A stretch of 64,000 nucleotides of DNA from Pseudomonas turukhanskensis. Its GTDB lineage: Bacteria > Pseudomonadota > Gammaproteobacteria > Pseudomonadales > Pseudomonadaceae. Each line of letters opens with the position of its first letter. The stretch's first letter is position 1. Shown in pieces: positions 47,188-57,270 of the stretch. The notes below the pieces were generated by a model. The model had not been told where the DNA came from, ran no database searches, and was given only the letters and a program-made list of their open reading frames with translations. The translations under genes and the position numbers were made by a program. The stretch covers positions 323,671 through 387,670 of the forward strand of contig NZ_BSFN01000001.1 of assembly GCF_027922365.1 (NCBI RefSeq). Direction: 5' to 3'.

Positions 47188-48165
47188 ATGCCCAAACGCA
47201 TTCAGTTTGCCCAGCACGGTGGTCCTGAGGTTCTTGAGTACGTGGACTTCCAACCTGCCGCCCCAGGCCCGAACGAGGTGCGCGTGGCCAACCATGCCAT
47301 CGGCCTTAATTTTATCGACACCTATTACCGCAGCGGCCTGTATTCCCCGGCCTCCTTGCCTTCCGGCCTGGGTGCGGAAGGCGCTGGCGTAGTTGAGGCA
47401 GTCGGTAGTGCGGTCAGCCACCTCAAGGTCGGTGACCGCGTGGCCTACGGTACCGGCCCGCTGGGTGCGTATAGCGAAGTGCACACCTTGCCAGCAGCGC
47501 ATCTGGTGAAGCTGCCCGACAGCATCAGCTTCGAGCTGGCCGCCAGCGTGATGCTCAAGGGCCTGACGGTGCAGTACCTGCTGCGCCAGACCTACCCGCT
47601 CAAAGGCGGCGAAACCATCCTGTTCCACGCCGCTGCCGGTGGCGTGGGCAGCATTGCCTGCCAATGGGCCAAGGCGTTGGGAGTAAAGCTGATCGGCACC
47701 GTGGGCTCGGCGGCCAAAGCCGAACGCGCCAAAGCCTTGGGTGCCTGGGCGACCATCGATTACAGCCATGAAGACGTGGCCGCGCGGGTGCTGGAACTGA
47801 CTGATGGCAAGAAATGCCCAGTGGTGTACGACTCCATCGGCAAAGACACCTGGGAAACGTCGCTTAACTGCACGGCACCGCGGGGTTTGTTGGTGAGTTT
47901 CGGTAACTCGTCCGGGCCGGTCAGCGGCGTGAACCTGGGCGTACTGGCGGGCAAGGGTTCGTTGTATGTCACCCGGCCAACCCTGGGCAGCTATGCCGAT
48001 ACGCCGGCCAACCTGCAGGCCATGGCCGATGAGCTGTTCGCCATGCTGGCGAGCGGGCAGATCACGGTGGATATCAACCAGCGCTTTGCCCTGAAGGATG
48101 TCGCCGCTGCCCATACCGCCCTGTCCGGTCGGCAAACCAGCGGCTCCACGGTGCTGCTGCCCTAG
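47188..48165 (+). CDS. qor: Quinone oxidoreductase (NADPH)
   Basis: A 325-residue zeta-crystallin-type oxidoreductase that reduces quinones with NADPH, without the zinc ligands of alcohol dehydrogenases. It has GLGAEGAGVVEAVG and the cofactor motif HAAAGGVGSIACQWA. ATG at 47188 is 181 bases from the divergent hemF start. Its stop lies 3 bases from the tsaC stop, and the genes converge. Confidence 0.94.
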   Translation: MPKRIQFAQHGGPEVLEYVDFQPAAPGPNEVRVANHAIGLNFIDTYYRSGLYSPASLPSGLGAEGAGVVEAVGSAVSHLKVGDRVAYGTGPLGAYSEVHTLPAAHLVKLPDSISFELAASVMLKGLTVQYLLRQTYPLKGGETILFHAAAGGVGSIACQWAKALGVKLIGTVGSAAKAERAKALGAWATIDYSHEDVAARVLELTDGKKCPVVYDSIGKDTWETSLNCTAPRGLLVSFGNSSGPVSGVNLGVLAGKGSLYVTRPTLGSYADTPANLQAMADELFAMLASGQITVDINQRFALKDVAAAHTALSGRQTSGSTVLLP

Positions 48166-48168
48166 GGC

Positions 48169-48726
48169 TTAGCTGGCGCGCAGCACCTTGCCGGTGGCCA
48201 GGTCACGAATAACGCTGGGGTTCTTGCGCCCGCCGAGGGCCCCGGTCAGCACGGCATCGAGCTGATCGGGGAAGTACTGCTGAATACGCAGGCTATTGCG
48301 CGCCGGTGGTTTGCCGGCGGGGTTGGCCGAGGTGGAAACCAGCGGGCCGACCTGGGCGCAGAGGTCGCGCACCAGCGGGTGATCGCTCACGCGCAGGGCA
48401 ACGGTTTCGTGCTCGCCGGTAATCCAGCCGGGCAGCAGATTCTGATGCGGCACCAGCCAGGTGTTGGGCCCAGGCCAGGTGCTGGCCAGGCGGTCGAGCC
48501 AGAGCTCGGGGAAGTCTTCGAACAGAAAGTCGAACTGCTCGATGGTGTCGGCTACCAGAATCAAACCTTTTTCCACCGGGCGCTGCTTGAGGGCCAGCAG
48601 GCGCTCGACCGCCTGCGCATCCCACGGGTCGCAGCCCAGGCCCCACACGGCCTCGGTGGGGTAGGCAATCACGCCACCATTGCGCACTACACGCGCTACC
48701 TGCTGGATACGCCAACTGCTGGTCAT
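48169..48726 (-). CDS. tsaC: L-threonylcarbamoyladenylate synthase (YrdC/TsaC)
   Basis: TsaC makes threonylcarbamoyl-AMP from threonine, bicarbonate and ATP for the t6A tRNA modification. The 185-residue protein has the YrdC-domain motifs [31 protein letters not shown] and [14 protein letters not shown] at 48726 is the natural start; GAGGTGGCG precedes it. It is 64 bases downstream of dprA on the same strand. Confidence 0.93.
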   Translation of the reverse strand: MTSSWRIQQVARVVRNGGVIAYPTEAVWGLGCDPWDAQAVERLLALKQRPVEKGLILVADTIEQFDFLFEDFPELWLDRLASTWPGPNTWLVPHQNLLPGWITGEHETVALRVSDHPLVRDLCAQVGPLVSTSANPAGKPPARNSLRIQQYFPDQLDAVLTGALGGRKNPSVIRDLATGKVLRAS

Positions 48727-48790
48727 CGCCACCTCGGGGTCATTTTCACTACGGGCCATTTTCACTGTAGGAAGTGTACCGAAGCGCCGC

Positions 48791-49882
48791 TTAACGGCCC
48801 ACCCAGACACCGCCTTCGTTGGCCACACGGCCTTCCACTTCCAGTTCACTGAGCGCCGCCAACACCTTGGGCAAGTCCCAGCCACTGGCCACCGCCAGGG
48901 CTTCGCCGGTTTGCGGCGCGGCAAACAGCAGTTTCAGCAGTGGGTGTTTGACGGCAACGGGCCCGGCTCGACGCTTCGGCGCCGGCGCCACGTTCTGCCA
49001 GCCGCGCAGGCCTTCGAGAATATGCTCGACGCACTCCACCAACGCCGCGCCGTCGCGAATGAGCTGATGGCAACCGCGCGCGCCGGGGTGGTGGATGGAA
49101 CCGGGGATGGCGTACACCTCGCGCCCTTGTTCCAACGCCAGGCGCGCGGTGATCAACGAGCCACTCGAAGGGCTGGCTTCCACCACCAGCACGCCCAGCG
49201 ACAGGCCGCTGATGATGCGGTTACGCAACGGAAAGCTGGCAGGAAGGGGCGGGGTGTCGAGCGGCAGTTCCGAAATCATGGCGCCGCCTTGAGCCACGAT
49301 ATCGGTAGCCAGATGGCGGTGGCGTGGTGGATAGATCTGGTTCAAACCGGTGCCCAGTACGGCAACCGTTTTGCCGCCCACGGCCAGCGCGCCCTGGTGC
49401 GCCGCGCCATCAATGCCAAGGGCCATCCCGCTGGTAATCACAAAGCCGCCGCCGGCCAGGCTGCGGGCGAAGGCGTGGGCGGTGTCCATGCCTGGCTTAG
49501 AGGCGCGGCGGCTGCCGACAATCGCCAGTTGGGGTTGCTGCAGCAGCTGCGGGTTACCGGCCACGTATAGCAGCGGCGGCGCGTCGGGCAGTTCGGCGAG
49601 CAGGGCGGGGTAGTCGGCGTGGTCCCACATCACCAGGTGGTGGTTGCACTGTTCCAGCCAGGCCAGTGAGGCGTTTACGCGCTGGCGGATGGTTTCGTCG
49701 CGCCGGGCTTCGGCGCAGGCGGCAGGTAGTTTCAATGCGCGCCAGGCGGCGGCCGGTGCGCTCAGTGCGGACGAGGCATTGCCGAACGCGTCGATAAGAG
49801 TACGGAAACGTTTGGTGCCCAGGTCCGGCAGGCAGTGCAAGCGCACGCGCGCTTCCAGTTCGGCAGGGGAGGTGTTTTGCAT
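48791..49882 (-). CDS. dprA: DNA-processing protein DprA (Smf)
   Basis: DprA binds incoming single-stranded DNA and loads RecA during natural transformation. The 363-residue protein has an N-terminal helix-hairpin-helix-like region ([20 protein letters not shown]), then a Rossmann fold with [28 protein letters not shown] and [15 protein letters not shown], and a small C-terminal winged helix. ATG at 49882. It lies between the LysM gene and tsaC, all leftward, as in P. aeruginosa. Confidence 0.95.
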   Translation of the reverse strand: MQNTSPAELEARVRLHCLPDLGTKRFRTLIDAFGNASSALSAPAAAWRALKLPAACAEARRDETIRQRVNASLAWLEQCNHHLVMWDHADYPALLAELPDAPPLLYVAGNPQLLQQPQLAIVGSRRASKPGMDTAHAFARSLAGGGFVITSGMALGIDGAAHQGALAVGGKTVAVLGTGLNQIYPPRHRHLATDIVAQGGAMISELPLDTPPLPASFPLRNRIISGLSLGVLVVEASPSSGSLITARLALEQGREVYAIPGSIHHPGARGCHQLIRDGAALVECVEHILEGLRGWQNVAPAPKRRAGPVAVKHPLLKLLFAAPQTGEALAVASGWDLPKVLAALSELEVEGRVANEGGVWVGR

Positions 49883-49947
49883 AAGATCAGTCCTTGATCG
49901 AGAAGAGGGGTATTTCAGGGATATTTCCTACAAGACCCCAGAAACAA

Positions 49948-49975
49948 AAACCCCCGCATCGGCGGGGGTTTTGGT
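49948..49975 (-). terminator. Terminator downstream of the LysM gene
   Basis: CCCCCGCATCGGCGGGGG with an A run on the left and TTTT on the right gives a strong hairpin with T tract in both directions. On the minus strand it follows the LysM gene stop by a few bases and would separate it from dprA. Confidence 0.85.
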
Positions 49976-49978
49976 TGG

Positions 49979-51004
49979 TTACGGGTTTCGAACCTTGTCC
50001 ATCACTTCGAGCTGCCTCGTGGCGCTGAGCACCAGGCCGTAGCTGAGTTTGTCGTAAGTGTGGAACACCATCAGCAAACCAGCACGCTCGTCGGGGATTT
50101 TTACCTGCTCGCCGGTGACGCGGTCGCGCACGGTTTCGCCGGTTTTGTACACCGCCAACACGTTGCCTTCTTGCAGGCCGTCGCGTTTGCCTTTGCTCAA
50201 GGTCACCACGTCGAACTGGCCGATCTGCGAAACGCCGCGCGGTACGTCGAGAATCAGGCCACGGATTTCGGTGGTCGGTGCGCTCGGCATAAAGGTGGAG
50301 TTCACATGACGCTCTTCGGTTGGGAACAGCCGATCGCCGTTACGTACTTCTTGAGTGGTGCGGGTGAGGGTGAGGGTGGCAACGCCATCTTCCTCGGCAA
50401 TCACCTGACCGCCACCGATGTCGTCGGCGTTGATGCCCAGAAACTCTTTGGTGTCCGGGTCGGTGTAGGTGCGGCCCTGGCGGAAAATGCCATAAACCGG
50501 GTGCTGTTCATCGAAGGTGCCGCGTGCATAAATGCGGTCGCCCGCGCCGCTCACTACCCGCTCGGCCGTGCCGGCCACAACGTAGTTGGCTTTGATGAAT
50601 TCCTCGTCGCTATCAACGATGCGGTTTTTCAGCAGGAAGCTGTCGATGGCTTCCAGTGGAATGGTCGGAATGGCTTGGGCCATCGGCGTGCTGCGCACTT
50701 GCGGCGACAGTTTGATGGTGCCGCGCGACGCGCCACGGTTGAGCGTCAGACGTGGCTGACCGTCAACATAGGTCAGCGAAAGCTGATCGCCCGGGTAGAT
50801 CAGATGAGGGTTCTCGACCTGCGGGTTGGCGTGCCAGATCTCTGGCCACTTCCACGGTTCACTGAGGAACTTGCCGGAAATATCCCAGAGGGTATCGCCC
50901 TTGACCACGGTGTAGCGGTCCGGATGACCTTCCTTGAGCTGCACTTCGGCCTGAGCCAAGCCAGAGGCGGCTAGGAGTAGCAGGGCGAGTAGTGATTTCC
51001 TCAT
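49979..51004 (-). CDS. LysM peptidoglycan-binding domain protein
   Basis: A 341-residue exported protein. A signal peptide (KSLLALLLLAASGLAQA) is followed by one LysM domain (about residues 30-75: YTVVKGDTLWDISGKFL to NPHLIYPGDQLSL) that should bind peptidoglycan. The long remainder contains no known catalytic motif that I can point to, but has repeated short beta-rich segments. ATG at 51004 (MRKSLLALL) fits the signal peptide better than the upstream ATG at 51034. Its position divergent from def is conserved in pseudomonads. Exact role unknown. Confidence 0.9.
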   Translation of the reverse strand: MRKSLLALLLLAASGLAQAEVQLKEGHPDRYTVVKGDTLWDISGKFLSEPWKWPEIWHANPQVENPHLIYPGDQLSLTYVDGQPRLTLNRGASRGTIKLSPQVRSTPMAQAIPTIPLEAIDSFLLKNRIVDSDEEFIKANYVVAGTAERVVSGAGDRIYARGTFDEQHPVYGIFRQGRTYTDPDTKEFLGINADDIGGGQVIAEEDGVATLTLTRTTQEVRNGDRLFPTEERHVNSTFMPSAPTTEIRGLILDVPRGVSQIGQFDVVTLSKGKRDGLQEGNVLAVYKTGETVRDRVTGEQVKIPDERAGLLMVFHTYDKLSYGLVLSATRQLEVMDKVRNP

Positions 51005-51157
51005 GCGGTGAATCCCTTTATTATGTGTCTTCACGTAGAACGCCCAAGGGCTGCTCCGAAACCCTCGGAAGCCGCGGCCTGAAGCCGTTTTTCAATGCTG
51101 CTCAGCATATTAGCAGCGGATTTTGACTTTATTCCACAAGTGCATCACACAACGCAT

Positions 51158-51664
51158 ATGGCAATCCTAAACATCCTCGAGTTTCCCGACCCGCGCCTGC
51201 GTACCATCGCCAAGCCCGTAACCGAGGTTGACGACGCGCTGCGCCAGTTGATCGACGACATGTTTGAAACCATGTACGACGCGCCGGGCATTGGTTTGGC
51301 TGCCACTCAGGTCAACGTGCACAAGCGCGTGGTGGTGATGGACCTCAGCGAAGAGAAGAACGAGCCGCGGGTTTTCATCAATCCCGAGATCGAAATGCTC
51401 ACCGATGAGATGGACCAGTACCAGGAAGGCTGCCTTTCGGTGCCGGGCTTCTACGAGAATGTCGACCGCCCGCAGAAGGTGAGAATCAAGGCGCTGGACC
51501 GCGATGGTCAGCCCTATGAACTGATCGCCGAAGGCCTGCTCGCCATCTGCATTCAGCACGAGTGCGACCACCTCAACGGCAAGCTGTTTGTGGACTACCT
51601 GTCTACGCTCAAGCGCGACCGGATCAAGAAGAAGCTGGAAAAAGCGCACCGCCAGCAGGTGTAA
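51158..51664 (+). CDS. def: Peptide deformylase
   Basis: Def removes the formyl group from nascent proteins. The 168-residue enzyme has the three motifs GIGLAATQ (44-51), EGCLSVPG with metal-binding C92, and QHECDHLNG with H134, E135 and H138. ATG at 51158 is the family start. It is divergent from the LysM gene and 54 bases before fmt, but an intrinsic terminator stands between def and fmt. Confidence 0.98.
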   Translation: MAILNILEFPDPRLRTIAKPVTEVDDALRQLIDDMFETMYDAPGIGLAATQVNVHKRVVVMDLSEEKNEPRVFINPEIEMLTDEMDQYQEGCLSVPGFYENVDRPQKVRIKALDRDGQPYELIAEGLLAICIQHECDHLNGKLFVDYLSTLKRDRIKKKLEKAHRQQV

Positions 51665-51677
51665 CCGCCTCCCACAA

Positions 51678-51706
51678 AGGCTTGCTACGGCAAGCCTTTT
51701 TTCTTT
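51678..51706 (+). terminator. Intrinsic terminator between def and fmt
   Basis: AAGGCTTG pairs with CAAGCCTT around CTACGG and runs into TTTTCTTTT. It lies 14 bases after the def stop and just before the fmt start, so fmt expression should depend on read-through or its own promoter. Confidence 0.85.
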
Positions 51707-51718
51707 TAGAGATACAAC

Positions 51719-52669
51719 ATGAGCCAAGCACTGCGCCTCGTTTTCGCCGGCACCCCCGAGTTTGCCGCCGAACACCTCAAAGCCCTGCTCGCCAGCCAAC
51801 ACGAAATTGTGGCGGTTTACACCCAGCCGGATCGCCCGGCCGGCCGTGGGCAAAAGCTGATGCCCAGCCCCGTAAAGCAGCTGGCCCTGGAGAACAATAT
51901 TGCGGTGTTGCAGCCGGCGACGCTGCGCGACCCGGCGGCCCAGGCCGAACTCGCCGGCCTGAATGCCGACCTGATGGTGGTCGTCGCCTACGGCCTCATC
52001 CTGCCGCAAGTGGTGCTCGATACCCCGCGCCTTGGCTGCATCAATAGCCATGCCTCGTTGCTGCCACGCTGGCGTGGCGCGGCGCCGATCCAGCGCGCCG
52101 TGCAAGCGGGCGATGCCGAGAGCGGCGTGACCGTAATGCAAATGGAAGCGGGCCTGGACACCGGCCCGATGCTGCTCAAGGTCACCACGGCCATCACCAG
52201 CGACGACACCGGCGGCAGCCTGCACGACCGCCTTGCCGAACTCGGCCCGCCTGCCGTTTTGCAGGCCATCGAAGGCCTGGCCGCCGGCACCTTGCAGGGC
52301 GACGTGCAGAACAACGACCTGGCCACTTACGCCCATAAACTCAATAAAGACGAAGCGCGTCTGGACTGGAGCCGCCCGGCCGTGGAACTGGAGCGCCTGG
52401 TTCGCGCCTTCAATCCCTGGCCCATCTGCCACAGCACGTTAAATGGCGAAGCGTTGAAAGTGCTGGCCGCGCAACCGGCCGACGGCCACGGCGCGCCGGG
52501 AGAAATCCTCAACGCCAGTCGTGATGGTCTGGTGGTGGCTTGTGGCGAAAACGCCTTGCGCCTCACCCGTCTGCAATTGCCCGGCGGCAAGGCGCTGAAT
52601 TTTGCCGATCTGTTCAATAGCCGCCGCGAGCAATTCGCCGTGGGTACCGTGTTGGGGGCCGGCGCATGA
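51719..52669 (+). CDS. fmt: Methionyl-tRNA formyltransferase
   Basis: Fmt formylates initiator Met-tRNA using 10-formyltetrahydrofolate. The 316-residue protein has the folate-binding motif [18 protein letters not shown] and the N-terminal [21 protein letters not shown] at 51719; the last bases overlap rsmB by 4 (ATGA). Standard length. Confidence 0.98.
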   Translation: MSQALRLVFAGTPEFAAEHLKALLASQHEIVAVYTQPDRPAGRGQKLMPSPVKQLALENNIAVLQPATLRDPAAQAELAGLNADLMVVVAYGLILPQVVLDTPRLGCINSHASLLPRWRGAAPIQRAVQAGDAESGVTVMQMEAGLDTGPMLLKVTTAITSDDTGGSLHDRLAELGPPAVLQAIEGLAAGTLQGDVQNNDLATYAHKLNKDEARLDWSRPAVELERLVRAFNPWPICHSTLNGEALKVLAAQPADGHGAPGEILNASRDGLVVACGENALRLTRLQLPGGKALNFADLFNSRREQFAVGTVLGAGA

Positions 52670-53994
52670 ACCCGCGTCTGGCTGCGGCCAATGCGCTGGC
52701 CTCCGTACTGTCGGGCAAAGCGTCGCTGAACAGTTCGCTGCCCAAGCAGTTGGATAAGGTGGAAGCGCGCGACAAAGGCCTGACCCAGGACCTGGCCTTC
52801 GGTACCGCCCGCTGGCAGCCACGCCTGAGCGCACTGGCCGAACGCCTGTTGCAGAAACCGTTCAAGACGGCTGACCGTGATGTGGAAGCACTGCTGCTGG
52901 TGGGCTTGTACCAACTGCTCTACACGCGCATTCCCGCCCATGCGGCCATCGGCGAAACCGTCGGCGCCGCCGAGAAACTGAAAAAGCCCTGGGCCAAGGG
53001 TCTGCTCAATGCCGTGCTGCGACGCGCCCAACGTGAGGCGCAAGCGCTGCTGGTGGAAATTGACCACGACCCGATGGCCCGCACCGCCCACCCGCGCTGG
53101 CTGCAAAAAGCTTTGAAGGCGTTCTGGCCCGAACACTGGGAAGCCATCTGCGCCGCCAACAACGCCCACCCGCCGCTGATTCTGCGGGTGAACCGCCGTC
53201 TGGGCAGCCGCGATGAATACCTGGCCGAACTGCAACGGGTCGGCTTTGAAGCCAGCGCTTGCATCTTTAGCCGCGACGGCATCGTGCTGGCCGAGGCCTG
53301 TGATGTCACCACCTTGCCGGGCTTTGCCGAAGGCCGCGTAAGCGTGCAGGACGAAGCCGCACAACTGGCCGCCGACCTGCTGGATCTGGCGCCCGGCCAA
53401 CGGGTACTGGACGCCTGCTGCGCCCCTGGCGGCAAAACCTGCCATCTACTTGAAGCCGAGCCCGCCCTAAGCCACGTGGTGGCCATCGACCTCGAAGCCA
53501 AACGGTTGGTGCGGGTGAAAGAAAACCTCGCGCGCCTGGGCCTGAATGCCGAGCTGATCGCCGCCGATGCGCGCGACACCGATGCCTGGTGGGACGGCAA
53601 ACTGTTCCAGCGCATTCTGCTCGATGCGCCCTGCTCGGCCACCGGCGTTATCCGCCGGCACCCGGATATCAAACTGACGCGTCAGGCTGACGACATTCCC
53701 GCCCTGGCCACACTGCAAGGCGAACTGCTGAATGCGCTGTGGCCCACGCTGGAAGTTGGCGGTGTGTTGCTCTATGCCACGTGCTCGACGTTGCCCACGG
53801 AAAATACCGAAGTCATCGAGGCCTTTCTGGCCCGCACGCCAGGCGCCCGTGAGCTGGATATCGCCGGCCAGCAGGGCCAGCAACCGCCCGGCCTGAAACA
53901 GCCCCATGGTCGGCAATTGCTGGCGCAAGAGGGCGGCCATGACGGCTTTTATTACGCCAAACTGATCAAGATCGCCGCCGCGCCGCGCGCCTGA
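52666..53994 (+). CDS. rsmB: 16S rRNA m5C967 methyltransferase
   Basis: RsmB methylates C967 of 16S rRNA. The 442-residue protein has an N-terminal NusB-like RNA-binding domain (residues about 1-140) and a Rossmann methyltransferase with SAM motif [10 protein letters not shown], the [15 protein letters not shown] motif and the catalytic Cys in ATCSTLP. It overlaps fmt by 4 bases and is followed after 74 bases by trkA; the fmt-rsmB-trkA order is the usual one. Confidence 0.97.
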   Translation: MNPRLAAANALASVLSGKASLNSSLPKQLDKVEARDKGLTQDLAFGTARWQPRLSALAERLLQKPFKTADRDVEALLLVGLYQLLYTRIPAHAAIGETVGAAEKLKKPWAKGLLNAVLRRAQREAQALLVEIDHDPMARTAHPRWLQKALKAFWPEHWEAICAANNAHPPLILRVNRRLGSRDEYLAELQRVGFEASACIFSRDGIVLAEACDVTTLPGFAEGRVSVQDEAAQLAADLLDLAPGQRVLDACCAPGGKTCHLLEAEPALSHVVAIDLEAKRLVRVKENLARLGLNAELIAADARDTDAWWDGKLFQRILLDAPCSATGVIRRHPDIKLTRQADDIPALATLQGELLNALWPTLEVGGVLLYATCSTLPTENTEVIEAFLARTPGARELDIAGQQGQQPPGLKQPHGRQLLAQEGGHDGFYYAKLIKIAAAPRA

Positions 53995-54068
53995 AGCGCG
54001 CCTGTGCAGCGGCGGCACAGGTCTGCTATTTTCGGGGCCGCTCACAGCAGGTCTAGGGATACACACGG

Positions 54069-55442
54069 ATGAAGATCATTATTCTCGGCGCCGGTCAGGT
54101 GGGTGGCACCCTGGCGGAACACCTGGCCAGCGAGCACAACGACATCACCGTGATCGACACCGACGGTGACCGCCTGCGCGACCTCGGTGATCGCCTGGAT
54201 ATCCGCACCATTCAAGGCAAGGGCTCGTTCCCCACTGTGCTGCGTCAAGCCGGTGCCGACGACGCCGATATGCTGGTGGCCGTGACCAACAGCGATGAAG
54301 TGAATATGGTCGCCTGCCAGGTGGCCTACACCCTGTTCCACACCCCGACCAAAATTGCCCGCGTGCGTGAAGCGGCCTACCTGACCCGCTCCGGCCTGTT
54401 CGACAACGACGCCATTCCGGTGGACGTGCTGATCAGCCCGGAGCAGGTGGTGACCAACTACATCAAGCGCCTGATCGAGCACCCAGGCGCTCTGCAGGTA
54501 ATCGACTTCGCCGAAGGCAAAGCGCAACTGGTGGCGGTAAAGGCCTATTACGGCGGCCCGCTGGTGGGCCAGCAACTGCGCCAACTGCGCGAACATATGC
54601 CCAACGTCGACACCCGTGTGGCCGCCATTTTCCGCCGCGACCGGCCAATTCTGCCCCGTGGCGACACCGTGATCGAAGCCGATGACGAGGTGTTTTTTAT
54701 TGCGGCCAAGGCGCATATCCGCGCCGTGATGAGCGAGATGCGCCGCCTGGAGGACAACAACAAACGCATCGTGATCGCCGGTGGCGGCCATATTGGCGAG
54801 CGCCTGGCCGAGGCGATCGAAAGCCGCTACCAGGTGAAAATCATCGAGATGAACCCGGCACGCTGCCGCTATCTGTCCGAGACATTGGACAGCACTATCG
54901 TGCTACAGGGCAGCGCTTCGGACCGCGATTTGCTGGTGGAAGAGAACATCAGCGATGCCGATATTTTCCTGTCGCTAACCAACGATGACGAAGCCAACAT
55001 CATGTCGTCGTTGCTGGCCAAACGCCTCGGCGCGCGCAAAGTGATGACGCTGATTAACAACCCGGCGTATGTCGACCTGGTGCAAGGCGGCGAGATCGAT
55101 ATCGCCATCAGTCCGCAGCTGGCCACCATCGGCACCTTGCTCGCCCATGTGCGCCGTGGCGATATCGTCAGCGTGCATTCGCTACGCCGGGGTGCAGCGG
55201 AAGCCATCGAGGCGATTGCCCATGGCGATGCGAAATCCAGCAAGGTGATCGGCCGCGCCATCGAGGACATCGCCTTGCCGCCGGGCACAACCATCGGCGC
55301 CCTGGTGCGCGACGAGGAAGTGTTGATTGCCCACGACGACACCGTGATCGAATCCGGCGACCACGTGATTCTGTTTCTGGTGGACAAGAAGTACATCCGC
55401 GACGTCGAGCGCCTGTTCCAGGTTGGCCTGACCTTCTTTTAA
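54069..55442 (+). CDS. trkA: Trk potassium uptake regulator TrkA
   Basis: TrkA is the cytoplasmic NAD-binding subunit that gates the TrkH/G potassium channel. The 457-residue protein is a tandem repeat of two RCK units: Rossmann motifs [16 protein letters not shown] at the N-terminus and [18 protein letters not shown] at about residue 235, each followed by an RCK-C domain. The gene is whole and in its usual neighbourhood. Confidence 0.97.
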   Translation: MKIIILGAGQVGGTLAEHLASEHNDITVIDTDGDRLRDLGDRLDIRTIQGKGSFPTVLRQAGADDADMLVAVTNSDEVNMVACQVAYTLFHTPTKIARVREAAYLTRSGLFDNDAIPVDVLISPEQVVTNYIKRLIEHPGALQVIDFAEGKAQLVAVKAYYGGPLVGQQLRQLREHMPNVDTRVAAIFRRDRPILPRGDTVIEADDEVFFIAAKAHIRAVMSEMRRLEDNNKRIVIAGGGHIGERLAEAIESRYQVKIIEMNPARCRYLSETLDSTIVLQGSASDRDLLVEENISDADIFLSLTNDDEANIMSSLLAKRLGARKVMTLINNPAYVDLVQGGEIDIAISPQLATIGTLLAHVRRGDIVSVHSLRRGAAEAIEAIAHGDAKSSKVIGRAIEDIALPPGTTIGALVRDEEVLIAHDDTVIESGDHVILFLVDKKYIRDVERLFQVGLTFF

Positions 55443-55454
55443 GGGACTACCGCG

Positions 55455-55757
55455 ATGCTCGATTCGCTGGAAAAAATGCTCGGTAAAGGCGTCGATAACG
55501 CCCTGCTGCGTTTCGGCCTGGGCAAGGGTTACCTCGACCTGAACGACCATGCCAAAGCGATCGAGCACCTGCAACGCTGTGTCGAGTTCGACCCTGGCTA
55601 TTCGGCGGCGTGGAAGTTATTGGGCAAGGCGCATCTGGCGCGGGGTGACACAGCCGCTGCGCGAACGGCCTGGGGGCAGGGCATCCGCGCCGCGCAGGGC
55701 AAGGGCGACAAGCAGGCAGAAAAGGAAATGAGCGTTTTTTTGCGTAGGTTGGGTTGA
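55455..55757 (+). CDS. Small TPR-repeat protein
   Basis: A 100-residue protein with about two tetratricopeptide repeats (LRFGLGKGYLDLNDHAKAI and PGYSAAWKLLGKAHLARGD), predicted to bind a protein partner. ATG at 55455 lies 12 bases after trkA. Its last codons and TGA stop are inside the left end of the 55741-55907 element (..RRLG), so the native C-terminus may have been longer or different. Partner unknown. Confidence 0.85.
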   Translation: MLDSLEKMLGKGVDNALLRFGLGKGYLDLNDHAKAIEHLQRCVEFDPGYSAAWKLLGKAHLARGDTAAARTAWGQGIRAAQGKGDKQAEKEMSVFLRRLG

Positions 55758-55907
55758 GCCAAAGGCGAAGCCCAACGATACGGAGAGATTGAATCCAGTA
55801 CCGTTTCAAACGGTTAAGAGGAAAGCTCAGGCGTCCTGACCAGCAGCGGGGTTGGGGCGTCTTTCTGGGTATCGTTGGGTTTCGCTTTGCTCAACCCAAC
55901 CTACGCA
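55741..55907. repeat. Small inverted-repeat element between the TPR and PilZ genes
   Basis: TGCGTAGGTTGGGTTGAGC (55741-55759) is the exact mirror of GCTCAACCCAACCTACGCA (55889-55907). The near-identical ends continue inwards to about 40 bases. The whole unit is 167 bases and has no coding sequence of its own. The left end supplies the stop of the TPR gene and the right end supplies the stop of the PilZ gene. Confidence 0.88.
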
Positions 55908-56170
55908 TCGTGCTGAAAGACCAGGCCAACACCGCTGGGTTCGAAACGCACCACTTCCAGGCGTACCACGGGCGCTTCTACTGGCAGCCCCTGAACCTGA
56001 CCGCTGAACACTTCACCGATGTTCAACAGGCTGCGCGCATCATCAATCACCACAAAAACGCCACTTTCGGAAATGTCGCGGGTAGTGACCATCATTTTGC
56101 CGTGCACTGGATGATCAATGCGCAACTGAACCTTGAGGGGGCTGCGGCGGAACTCGCGCTTGTTATCCAT
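55901..56170 (-). CDS. PilZ-domain protein
   Basis: An 89-residue single PilZ domain, a cyclic di-GMP effector. The motif RREFRR-type opening (here KREFRRSP, with R5 and R9) and DISESGVFVV (about 33-42) agree with the usual RxxxR and D/NxSxxG ligand motifs. ATG at 56170. The TAG stop (55901-55903) lies in the right end of an inverted-repeat element. It is 59 bases from the downstream end of the acyltransferase gene on the same strand and might share its transcript. Confidence 0.92.
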   Translation of the reverse strand: MDNKREFRRSPLKVQLRIDHPVHGKMMVTTRDISESGVFVVIDDARSLLNIGEVFSGQVQGLPVEAPVVRLEVVRFEPSGVGLVFQHDA

Positions 56171-56229
56171 GCTTATCCTGTCATGTCCGGGCGTCGGTGC
56201 TCAGACAGTAATAGCTATCCGGCGCGGCA

Positions 56230-57117
56230 TCAATACCACTTCTTCTCGCCTGCGGGACGCTTTTTGAAGCGTTTCATGGTCCACATATATTGGCTGGGGT
56301 AGGCGCGCACATAGCGCTCGACCACCTGGCTCATGGCCGCGACAGCTTCTTGGGTGTCGGTGCTGTACATGCCTTCGGGGGCGGCTTCGAGAATCACCTT
56401 GTAGCCCGAGCCATCTTCCAGGCGCAGGGCATGCAGAAACACGCCGACCGCTTTTCCGCCGGCGAGCATGCCGGGCACGAATTTGCTGGTGAGCGCCTCA
56501 ATGGCCAGAAACGGCACGAACAACCCGGCCGACAGACTCGGCTCCGGGTCAGCCGGAATACCGACCGAGCCGCCTTTGCGCACTTCCTTGATCACGCTGA
56601 GAATGCCTTCCTTGGTGGACGGAGCGACGCGATTGCCCAACTGCACGCGCTGTTTGCGCAGCAGGTCATCGACAGCTTTGAGTTTCGGCGGGCGGTAAAA
56701 AATGATGGGTTTGCACTGGTTGCAATAGAAGTGGTTGAGCACTTCCCAGTTACCCAGGTGGCTGGTGATGCCGACCACGCCTTTACCGGAGGCCAGGGCG
56801 GCCTGCAGCACGTCGAGGCCTTCGACTTCGCGCACCAGCTTCAGCGATTTTTCCGCTGGCCAGACCCAGGCGCAGGCGCTTTCGGTAAGGGTTCGGCCGA
56901 TGTCCATCAGGCTTTTTTTCAGCAGCCGGTCGTGGGCGGCGGCATCCAGTTCGGGAAAGCATTTGCTCAGGTTGATGGCAGCGACGTTGCGCGAGCCGTT
57001 GGGAAAGCGCCACATCAGCCAGCCAATAAAACCGCCGAGGCCCTGCACCGCACGCCAAGGCAACAAGGCGAACAGGCGCAGAAAACCGACGATCAACGCA
57101 CCTTTGAACTTCTCCAC
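56230..57117 (-). CDS. Lipid A biosynthesis acyltransferase (LpxL/HtrB-like)
   Basis: A 295-residue inner-membrane acyltransferase. The N-terminal hydrophobic anchor is IVGFLRLFALLPWRAV, followed by the catalytic HLGNWE motif in ITSHLGNWEVLNHF and a RPP acceptor-site segment (FYRPPKLKAVDDL). GTG at 57117 (VEKFKGALIVG) matches the family start better than the upstream Met. It probably adds a secondary acyl chain to lipid A or acylates a related lipid. Its context between tag and the PilZ gene is conserved. Confidence 0.9.
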   Translation of the reverse strand: MEKFKGALIVGFLRLFALLPWRAVQGLGGFIGWLMWRFPNGSRNVAAINLSKCFPELDAAAHDRLLKKSLMDIGRTLTESACAWVWPAEKSLKLVREVEGLDVLQAALASGKGVVGITSHLGNWEVLNHFYCNQCKPIIFYRPPKLKAVDDLLRKQRVQLGNRVAPSTKEGILSVIKEVRKGGSVGIPADPEPSLSAGLFVPFLAIEALTSKFVPGMLAGGKAVGVFLHALRLEDGSGYKVILEAAPEGMYSTDTQEAVAAMSQVVERYVRAYPSQYMWTMKRFKKRPAGEKKWY

Positions 57118-57183
57118 CGCAAATTCCCCGAATTCGAACAGGGGCCCATTGTACCCATCGTGGACCGCCCGGGGCACAGGTGT

Positions 57184-57270
57184 CGTAAGGCGAATATCCC
57201 TGCAAGGGATATTCGCCGCACCGATCGACGACGAAACGGCGATATCCGCGATGCGGATAGTCGCCCTACG
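57184..57270. repeat. Palindromic repeat (GCGAATATCC type) between the acyltransferase gene and tag
   Basis: Two hairpins, GCGAATATCCCTGCAAGGGATATTCGC-like (57190-57216) and GATATCCGCGATGCGGATAGTC-like (57241-57262), lie within a GTAAGGCGA...TCGCCCTAC outer pair. It is related to 34695-34780. Confidence 0.85.
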
